From assembly GCA_025996695.1 (NCBI GenBank), contig BNTP01000160.1, positions 1 through 5,341 on the forward strand: DNA of 5,341 bases, written 5' to 3'. The stretch's first letter is position 1, and the number at the start of each line of letters is the position of its first letter. The DNA is from Bacteroidia bacterium. Lineage in GTDB: Bacteria; Bacteroidota; Bacteroidia; Bacteroidales; Azobacteroidaceae. The notes beneath the pieces are model-generated. The model searched no databases and was not told the DNA's origin. It was given only the letters and a program-made list of their open reading frames with translations. Below, one piece after another: positions 1 through 5,341 of the stretch. Position numbers and translations under genes: made by a program.

Positions 1-2553
1 AAAAAAAGAATGTGGAAATTTTGATTTCAACAAAGAACTGTATCAAAAAGGTTCTGAATTTGAATCAAACAAATTCTCGACTGGATTGATTGGTGGTAGT
101 ATTTTTAGCACTTTTGTTGAAAAATTCATTAAAATGGACGAACCCGCCAATATTACCAACAAATGCGAAAAGTTAATCAAAAGGACTTATGATACCCTTT
201 GTCAGTTGTATAATTTTAAAAGTTAATTCATTATGGCACAATCAGCAAAATTAATAAAATCAACAGGGGTAAGTAAGAACGACCCCGCAGGAAAATGGTA
301 CAACCTTGAAGATATTGTTCCTTTTATTCAAGGCGTAGTTACCGGAGATTTAGACGAAAGTCAAATTTCAAGCGCGCTCATTACAGGCATTCCTACGCCT
401 TGGGCAAGGGCAAAAATATATTCATTTGCCTTTCAATACGTAACAAGCAAAGACCCAAACATTCAACAGTCTGGTCTAATTAACTTTTTCAAAGGTTTGG
501 TAAATGAATGGAAGGGATTACTTGCCTTGGTTGCATTATACCCAGATAGAATAAGTTTCTCGGAACCTATTTATATGAACCCAAACAGCAATTTGTTTGA
601 CCTTGCAGGTGGTTTTGGACGTATGTTGTTGGACGATGCAGATATTTGGACAGACCAACAAAAAGCACAGGCAAATAGAGATGAATTGCCGTATATTCAA
701 TTAATACGATATAATGGAAAAGTTATTGGTGGTACTTCGCCGTTTTCTATTGTATTTCCGGGAGTAGAATACTCAATTTTAAAATCTGAAATGAGCGATA
801 TTCCTTGGTACAGAAACGGGAAATTTGAAAATCCGATGTCTAATTTAGATGACGATAAATTGCAGAAATTGTACTTGTTTATCAACAATATTATTGGCGT
901 AATTTATCAGGATAAAAATGGCAATCAGATTGCGAGACCCGGAACTATTGTGGATTTTAAACAAAATGTTAATCTGTCTCGTCCAAATAATCCATTAGAT
1001 TTAAAAGGCTTGGAAAAAGTATTAAGTCAATGGCAAGATGAAATTAAACGTAAGAAAAACAATCTTCAAATAAACGGAACGGTTGCAAAATACTCCAATT
1101 TGGAAATGCCTTACAAAGCATTGTTGGATTCACACCAAAAAGTGTATCAACTGAAAGAAAGTGGCGATTTTACTTTTGAACGTCCTACAGATGATAACAA
1201 AATAGCAAATGAACTTAGCGATTTGCAGAATATTTTACAGGAAAGTGGTTCTGTCGTTGGTTGGTATGAATCGTTAGATTATCAGCAACCGCTTTCAAAT
1301 GCGGCAGTATATTATTTGCAGGTTAATGATGTAAGTAATAACCAAAAAAAATATTTTTCTCTGCCTTTGACTATTGAAGCAATCCAAATGTTTGGTCAAA
1401 AAATTGATAATTTGATTTCAGGCAATCAAAGAAATATGTCAATTGATGCTTCAATAAAAAATGGCAATAAACTGAGTGTAGATTTGTCTGTAGAAATTGA
1501 TGGGCAACCATATAAATTAAACACAAAAGAATATGATATAATTTGGGCTGAAGATAAAAAAACATTTGGTGGAGATGGCAAAATAATAATGTTCCCTGAT
1601 TTTATTTCAGACAATTGGAATGCTTATTATCTATACACCGAATTTCCGCTTCATAATGTACAAGGACTGAAATTTATTCCATTTTATAAACGAGGACAAG
1701 ACCAAAAAATTATTACCGCAAATCTAAATCAAGGCGATAAGGTTGTTTATTCTAACAGCGAAGTACAAGAACGCAATCAGGCTAAATTGGAAATTACAGA
1801 ATTAGTAACATATCCGGCAAATCTGGCGAATATGCCTCAATATGAAGTAATTAAATCTAATTGTCCAATTGCAGGTTTGGAAATTCGTATTGAAAATGCA
1901 GGTAAATCGCAAAATGCAGGCTATTTGATTGTGCGCAATCCTGATACAAAATTTGGGAATAAGGAAATAAAAAATTTGACAACAGAAAAACTTATTGACA
2001 ATGCAACCGTTGGAATTGACTTTGGCAGCAATAACTCTTGTGCGCAATATACACTCTCAAGCCACCCGAAAGATGTTTTTCCTATCGAATTTAAAAATCA
2101 CAGATTAGCATTAGTTGGAATCGATTCAGTAAGCGGATTAAGTGCCGAACAAGACGAACTATTGTTTTTTTCAAATGAACCTGATGCTAAAGGGCAAATT
2201 AAATCTTGGTTACATGAACATGATGGAAGATATGTAGTAAATAATGAAGACAAAGAAATTGCTGGTGGCGTTGCTGTAAATGAGAAAAATATTCTCGTTA
2301 GAGAAATGGACAAAATTAAAATTAAAACACAGGCAGGAACTCTTCATTATAATATGAAATGGTTGTCGGATGTTGAAGGGGTTAGAAAAAAGACGGCTTA
2401 TTTAAAAGCATTATGGCTTTCTATTTGTGCGGATTTGTATGCGGACCATTACAAACCAGTGGCATTGAGATGGTCATATCCGGGTTCTATGAGTCCTTCT
2501 GATTTGGGTAACTACAATAATATTTATCACGGTCAACTTCCAGATATTACTCC
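1..2553 (+). repeat. Left arm of a 2.55-kb inverted repeat (native copy)
   Basis: This arm is the reverse complement of 2789-5341, with position i matching position 5342-i. Line-by-line comparison of several stretches and identical translations in more than one frame support the match along the arm. The only difference I found is GA at 2375-2376, where the other arm, read in the same orientation, has TC. The arm ends at 2553: after the shared CAGATATTACTCC it continues AATACTC, while the other copy continues TGCTGCG. The spacer extends this arm's gene in frame, so I take this as the native copy. Confidence 0.98.
2..226 (+). CDS. C-terminal fragment of an unrecognised protein (5' end outside the window)
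   Basis: An open frame enters from the window edge, reads 74 codons and stops at TAA 224-226. It begins KKECGNFDFNKELYQKG and ends CQLYNFKS. There is no start codon in the window, so only the tail of the gene is present. The visible part is polar and lysine-rich. It has a short glycine-containing stretch (TGLIGGSIFSTF, about residues 27-38) followed by a probably helical end with two cysteines (C54 and C67 of the fragment). I see no membrane segment and recognise no family. The stop lies six bases before the start of the large Hsp70-like gene on the same strand, so the two are probably co-transcribed and translationally coupled. The case for coding rests on the clean frame, the normal-looking amino acid mix and the tight junction. 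Function is unknown. Confidence 0.75.
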   Translation, partial: KKECGNFDFNKELYQKGSEFESNKFSTGLIGGSIFSTFVEKFIKMDEPANITNKCEKLIKRTYDTLCQLYNFKS

Positions 2554-2809
2554 AATACTCGAAGACGGAATACAACAAAAACCTGAACACATTTCTGAAC
2601 ACACCGAATCGGAAGCAGTTTGCAGATACGCAATGAGTCAAACGCAAAGTTTAGATAATAATTGTATGTTTCTGGGTATTGACATAGGCGGAAGCACAAG
2701 TGATATTCTCTTGCTGGCGAACTATGTCAATCAGCAAGGAAATACTGTACCTAAATTATACAAACAAAGTTCTATTCGTCTCGCAGCAGGAGTAATATCT
2801 GGAAGTTGA
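233..2809 (+). CDS. Hsp70/actin-like ATPase-domain protein with long unassigned N-terminal region, C-terminus lost at chimeric joint
   Basis: The frame runs 858 codons, of which residues 1-852 are native. The last six (GVISGS) are read across the joint at 2788/2789 into inverted sequence, although the first G could be native. Residues 594-603, GIDFGSNNSC, match the phosphate-1 loop of DnaK (GIDLGTTNSC). Residues 815-824, GIDIGGSTSD, match phosphate-2 (YDLGGGTFD). Between them, SYPGSMS (748-754) and TESEAVCRY (791-799) sit where Hsp70 proteins have a strand-turn and the connection helix. The rest of the nucleotide-binding domain, including the adenosine motif, is missing. Residues 1-590 belong to no family I can name; they contain PTPWAR (54-59), EWKGLLAL (92-99) and GGTSPFS (166-172). 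I see no signal peptide or membrane segment, so it is probably cytoplasmic. ATG 233 is chosen because it follows the upstream stop by six bases. AT-rich sequence precedes it, with no Shine-Dalgarno. The ATPase fold is fairly sure, but the cellular role is unknown. Confidence 0.88.
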   Translation: MAQSAKLIKSTGVSKNDPAGKWYNLEDIVPFIQGVVTGDLDESQISSALITGIPTPWARAKIYSFAFQYVTSKDPNIQQSGLINFFKGLVNEWKGLLALVALYPDRISFSEPIYMNPNSNLFDLAGGFGRMLLDDADIWTDQQKAQANRDELPYIQLIRYNGKVIGGTSPFSIVFPGVEYSILKSEMSDIPWYRNGKFENPMSNLDDDKLQKLYLFINNIIGVIYQDKNGNQIARPGTIVDFKQNVNLSRPNNPLDLKGLEKVLSQWQDEIKRKKNNLQINGTVAKYSNLEMPYKALLDSHQKVYQLKESGDFTFERPTDDNKIANELSDLQNILQESGSVVGWYESLDYQQPLSNAAVYYLQVNDVSNNQKKYFSLPLTIEAIQMFGQKIDNLISGNQRNMSIDASIKNGNKLSVDLSVEIDGQPYKLNTKEYDIIWAEDKKTFGGDGKIIMFPDFISDNWNAYYLYTEFPLHNVQGLKFIPFYKRGQDQKIITANLNQGDKVVYSNSEVQERNQAKLEITELVTYPANLANMPQYEVIKSNCPIAGLEIRIENAGKSQNAGYLIVRNPDTKFGNKEIKNLTTEKLIDNATVGIDFGSNNSCAQYTLSSHPKDVFPIEFKNHRLALVGIDSVSGLSAEQDELLFFSNEPDAKGQIKSWLHEHDGRYVVNNEDKEIAGGVAVNEKNILVREMDKIKIKTQAGTLHYNMKWLSDVEGVRKKTAYLKALWLSICADLYADHYKPVALRWSYPGSMSPSDLGNYNNIYHGQLPDITPILEDGIQQKPEHISEHTESEAVCRYAMSQTQSLDNNCMFLGIDIGGSTSDILLLANYVNQQGNTVPKLYKQSSIRLAAGVISGS
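2554..2788 (+). other. Unique 235-bp spacer (loop) between the inverted arms
   Basis: This is the only single-copy stretch in the window. On the plus strand it continues the left-arm gene without a frame break (second base of codon 774 to codon 852) and encodes the connection-like TESEAVCRY and the phosphate-2 loop GIDIGGSTSD. That is what an Hsp70-type domain should have after its phosphate-1 motif. Read on the minus strand from the right arm it gives only 18 non-conserved residues and then a stop. It is therefore ordinary coding sequence left unduplicated, not an inserted element or a regulatory spacer. Confidence 0.95.
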
Positions 2810-5109
2810 CCGTGATAAATATTATTGTAGTTACCCAAATCAGAAGGACTCATAGAACCCGGATATGACCATCTCAATGCCACTGGTTTGTAATGGTCCG
2901 CATACAAATCCGCACAAATAGAAAGCCATAATGCTTTTAAATAAGCCGTCTTTTTTCTAACCCCTGAAACATCCGACAACCATTTCATATTATAATGAAG
3001 AGTTCCTGCCTGTGTTTTAATTTTAATTTTGTCCATTTCTCTAACGAGAATATTTTTCTCATTTACAGCAACGCCACCAGCAATTTCTTTGTCTTCATTA
3101 TTTACTACATATCTTCCATCATGTTCATGTAACCAAGATTTAATTTGCCCTTTAGCATCAGGTTCATTTGAAAAAAACAATAGTTCGTCTTGTTCGGCAC
3201 TTAATCCGCTTACTGAATCGATTCCAACTAATGCTAATCTGTGATTTTTAAATTCGATAGGAAAAACATCTTTCGGGTGGCTTGAGAGTGTATATTGCGC
3301 ACAAGAGTTATTGCTGCCAAAGTCAATTCCAACGGTTGCATTGTCAATAAGTTTTTCTGTTGTCAAATTTTTTATTTCCTTATTCCCAAATTTTGTATCA
3401 GGATTGCGCACAATCAAATAGCCTGCATTTTGCGATTTACCTGCATTTTCAATACGAATTTCCAAACCTGCAATTGGACAATTAGATTTAATTACTTCAT
3501 ATTGAGGCATATTCGCCAGATTTGCCGGATATGTTACTAATTCTGTAATTTCCAATTTAGCCTGATTGCGTTCTTGTACTTCGCTGTTAGAATAAACAAC
3601 CTTATCGCCTTGATTTAGATTTGCGGTAATAATTTTTTGGTCTTGTCCTCGTTTATAAAATGGAATAAATTTCAGTCCTTGTACATTATGAAGCGGAAAT
3701 TCGGTGTATAGATAATAAGCATTCCAATTGTCTGAAATAAAATCAGGGAACATTATTATTTTGCCATCTCCACCAAATGTTTTTTTATCTTCAGCCCAAA
3801 TTATATCATATTCTTTTGTGTTTAATTTATATGGTTGCCCATCAATTTCTACAGACAAATCTACACTCAGTTTATTGCCATTTTTTATTGAAGCATCAAT
3901 TGACATATTTCTTTGATTGCCTGAAATCAAATTATCAATTTTTTGACCAAACATTTGGATTGCTTCAATAGTCAAAGGCAGAGAAAAATATTTTTTTTGG
4001 TTATTACTTACATCATTAACCTGCAAATAATATACTGCCGCATTTGAAAGCGGTTGCTGATAATCTAACGATTCATACCAACCAACGACAGAACCACTTT
4101 CCTGTAAAATATTCTGCAAATCGCTAAGTTCATTTGCTATTTTGTTATCATCTGTAGGACGTTCAAAAGTAAAATCGCCACTTTCTTTCAGTTGATACAC
4201 TTTTTGGTGTGAATCCAACAATGCTTTGTAAGGCATTTCCAAATTGGAGTATTTTGCAACCGTTCCGTTTATTTGAAGATTGTTTTTCTTACGTTTAATT
4301 TCATCTTGCCATTGACTTAATACTTTTTCCAAGCCTTTTAAATCTAATGGATTATTTGGACGAGACAGATTAACATTTTGTTTAAAATCCACAATAGTTC
4401 CGGGTCTCGCAATCTGATTGCCATTTTTATCCTGATAAATTACGCCAATAATATTGTTGATAAACAAGTACAATTTCTGCAATTTATCGTCATCTAAATT
4501 AGACATCGGATTTTCAAATTTCCCGTTTCTGTACCAAGGAATATCGCTCATTTCAGATTTTAAAATTGAGTATTCTACTCCCGGAAATACAATAGAAAAC
4601 GGCGAAGTACCACCAATAACTTTTCCATTATATCGTATTAATTGAATATACGGCAATTCATCTCTATTTGCCTGTGCTTTTTGTTGGTCTGTCCAAATAT
4701 CTGCATCGTCCAACAACATACGTCCAAAACCACCTGCAAGGTCAAACAAATTGCTGTTTGGGTTCATATAAATAGGTTCCGAGAAACTTATTCTATCTGG
4801 GTATAATGCAACCAAGGCAAGTAATCCCTTCCATTCATTTACCAAACCTTTGAAAAAGTTAATTAGACCAGACTGTTGAATGTTTGGGTCTTTGCTTGTT
4901 ACGTATTGAAAGGCAAATGAATATATTTTTGCCCTTGCCCAAGGCGTAGGAATGCCTGTAATGAGCGCGCTTGAAATTTGACTTTCGTCTAAATCTCCGG
5001 TAACTACGCCTTGAATAAAAGGAACAATATCTTCAAGGTTGTACCATTTTCCTGCGGGGTCGTTCTTACTTACCCCTGTTGATTTTATTAATTTTGCTGA
5101 TTGTGCCAT
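2731..5109 (-). CDS. Mirror copy of the Hsp70-like protein, truncated before phosphate-2 and ending in a junk tail
   Basis: The frame reads 792 codons from ATG 5109. Residues 1-774 equal those of the left copy except at 715, which is Ser (TCA) here and Glu (GAA) there. Residues 775-792 (AARRIELCLYNLGTVFPC) are the antisense of the spacer and have no biological counterpart. This copy keeps the unassigned N-terminal region and the phosphate-1 loop at 594-603, but lacks the connection segment and the phosphate-2 loop. It could not form a complete nucleotide-binding domain. Its 3' end overlaps the end of the left copy tail-to-tail by 79 bases, which is a product of the joint rather than a natural gene arrangement. 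If the palindrome is a technical chimera, this gene does not exist as a separate locus. If the palindrome is real, it is a broken duplicate. Confidence 0.75.
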   Translation of the reverse strand: MAQSAKLIKSTGVSKNDPAGKWYNLEDIVPFIQGVVTGDLDESQISSALITGIPTPWARAKIYSFAFQYVTSKDPNIQQSGLINFFKGLVNEWKGLLALVALYPDRISFSEPIYMNPNSNLFDLAGGFGRMLLDDADIWTDQQKAQANRDELPYIQLIRYNGKVIGGTSPFSIVFPGVEYSILKSEMSDIPWYRNGKFENPMSNLDDDKLQKLYLFINNIIGVIYQDKNGNQIARPGTIVDFKQNVNLSRPNNPLDLKGLEKVLSQWQDEIKRKKNNLQINGTVAKYSNLEMPYKALLDSHQKVYQLKESGDFTFERPTDDNKIANELSDLQNILQESGSVVGWYESLDYQQPLSNAAVYYLQVNDVSNNQKKYFSLPLTIEAIQMFGQKIDNLISGNQRNMSIDASIKNGNKLSVDLSVEIDGQPYKLNTKEYDIIWAEDKKTFGGDGKIIMFPDFISDNWNAYYLYTEFPLHNVQGLKFIPFYKRGQDQKIITANLNQGDKVVYSNSEVQERNQAKLEITELVTYPANLANMPQYEVIKSNCPIAGLEIRIENAGKSQNAGYLIVRNPDTKFGNKEIKNLTTEKLIDNATVGIDFGSNNSCAQYTLSSHPKDVFPIEFKNHRLALVGIDSVSGLSAEQDELLFFSNEPDAKGQIKSWLHEHDGRYVVNNEDKEIAGGVAVNEKNILVREMDKIKIKTQAGTLHYNMKWLSDVSGVRKKTAYLKALWLSICADLYADHYKPVALRWSYPGSMSPSDLGNYNNIYHGQLPDITPAARRIELCLYNLGTVFPC
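2788..2789. other. Inversion joint (turn-back point)
   Basis: Up to 2788 the sequence reads as the native gene (codon 852, GCA). From 2789 it is the reverse complement of the left arm, starting at base 2553 and running down to base 1. The joint falls exactly on a codon boundary by chance, so the plus frame reads Gly-Val-Ile-Ser-Gly-Ser and then TGA at 2807-2809. The first bases after the joint, GGAG, are complementary to CTCC at 2550-2553. If the native gene also continued with some of these bases, they would be the microhomology that primed the fold-back. That cannot be decided without the native downstream sequence. Confidence 0.9.
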
Positions 5110-5341
5110 AATGAATTAACTTTTAAAATTATACAACTGACAAAGGGTATCATAAGTCCTTTTGATTAACTTTTCGCATTTGTTGGTAATATTGGCGGGT
5201 TCGTCCATTTTAATGAATTTTTCAACAAAAGTGCTAAAAATACTACCACCAATCAATCCAGTCGAGAATTTGTTTGATTCAAATTCAGAACCTTTTTGAT
5301 ACAGTTCTTTGTTGAAATCAAAATTTCCACATTCTTTTTTT
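2789..5341 (-). repeat. Right arm of a 2.55-kb inverted repeat (copied-back arm)
   Basis: This is the reverse complement of 1-2553, ending exactly at the last base of the window with the complementary run of seven T. The one difference found is at 2966-2967, where the plus strand reads GA and the left arm predicts TC. It carries mirror copies of both genes. I call it the derived arm because its large gene is not continued sensibly by the spacer. All open frames seen on the plus strand of this arm are shadows of the minus-strand gene. Confidence 0.98.
5116..5340 (-). CDS. Mirror copy of the unrecognised C-terminal gene fragment
   Basis: This is the reverse-complement copy of the 74-codon fragment at the left end, entering from the right window edge and stopping at 5118-5116. 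It lies six bases before the start of the mirrored Hsp70-like gene, as in the left arm. I see no sequence difference between the two copies. It adds no independent evidence that the gene is real, because it is a copy and not a homologue. Its start is outside the window, and its function is unknown. Confidence 0.7.
   Translation of the reverse strand, partial: KKECGNFDFNKELYQKGSEFESNKFSTGLIGGSIFSTFVEKFIKMDEPANITNKCEKLIKRTYDTLCQLYNFKS

Noticed and set aside
1..12. Poly-A and poly-T ends as telomere, tail or terminator
   Set aside because: Seven A at the left end are in frame as lysine codons of the upstream gene fragment, and the T run at the right end is simply its mirror.
697..2313. Minus-strand open frames of 62-81 codons inside the left arm (697-888, 1371-1565, 1426-1614, 1802-2047, 2098-2313)
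   Set aside because: They lie wholly antisense to the large gene, which is open for its entire length and carries recognisable motifs. Their translations are low-complexity, rich in Phe, Cys, Ile and Leu, as is typical of AT-rich antisense shadows.
2554..2788. Invertible switch or recombination site in the loop between inverted repeats
   Set aside because: No recombinase gene or short site-specific repeat is present. Inverting the loop would only break the reading frame, and the loop encodes the expected phosphate-2 motif.
2731..2809. Natural convergent gene pair with overlapping 3' ends
   Set aside because: Both 3' ends are made by the joint: the plus-strand tail is antisense of the arm and the minus-strand tail is antisense of the spacer. 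Neither C-terminus is native.
3029..4645. Plus-strand open frames inside the right arm (3029-3244, 3295-3540, 3728-3916, 3777-3971, 4454-4645)
   Set aside because: They are exact mirror copies of the left-arm shadows. Their duplication comes from the palindrome and is not evidence of conservation.
1..5341. Composite transposon or insertion sequence with very long terminal inverted repeats
   Set aside because: The arms contain no transposase-like gene, no short terminal repeat structure and no target-site duplication. The 235-bp interior is just part of the Hsp70-like gene.
1..5341. Missed-adapter read artefact (forward pass followed directly by its reverse complement)
   Set aside because: That artefact would put the mirror point at the end of the insert with no unique loop. 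Here 235 bp of single-copy coding sequence separates the arms, which fits fold-back priming better.

Overview
The window is a near-perfect giant palindrome. Bases 1-2553 are repeated in inverted orientation as 2789-5341, so base i pairs with base 5342-i. A unique 235-bp spacer (2554-2788) separates the arms. By eye I found one difference between the arms, an adjacent base pair at 2375-2376 versus 2966-2967. The arms end exactly at both window ends. The window therefore holds only about 2.79 kb of unique sequence, and every gene except the spacer part is present twice in mirror image.

The unique sequence has two genes in one direction. The first is the last 74 codons of an unrecognised gene (stop at 224-226). 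Six bases later comes the start (233) of a large protein that stays open to the end of the spacer, giving at least 852 native residues with no true C-terminus. Its last ~260 residues carry the first two nucleotide-binding motifs of an Hsp70/actin-type ATPase: GIDFGSNNSC at 594-603 and GIDIGGSTSD at 815-824. The ~590 residues before them I cannot assign to a family. The close spacing suggests that the two genes are co-transcribed.

The spacer continues the left-arm reading frame in register and contains the phosphate-2 motif. Read from the right arm it gives an unrelated tail that soon stops. The left arm plus spacer is therefore the native order, and the only novel joint is at 2788/2789. There the sequence turns back and copies the opposite strand to the end of the molecule. 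A snap-back (fold-back) event explains the loop, the coterminal arms and the two broken reading frames. An amplification or library chimera is the likeliest source, but a real inverted duplication cannot be excluded from sequence alone.

The sequence is AT-rich and no Shine-Dalgarno sequence precedes the start codon. This fits Bacteroidota, but the assignment is tentative. I see no RNA gene, CRISPR array, transposase or convincing terminator. The interesting biology is the Hsp70-like protein with a long unassigned N-terminal region. The palindrome is best treated as a structure to verify before anything is built on it.
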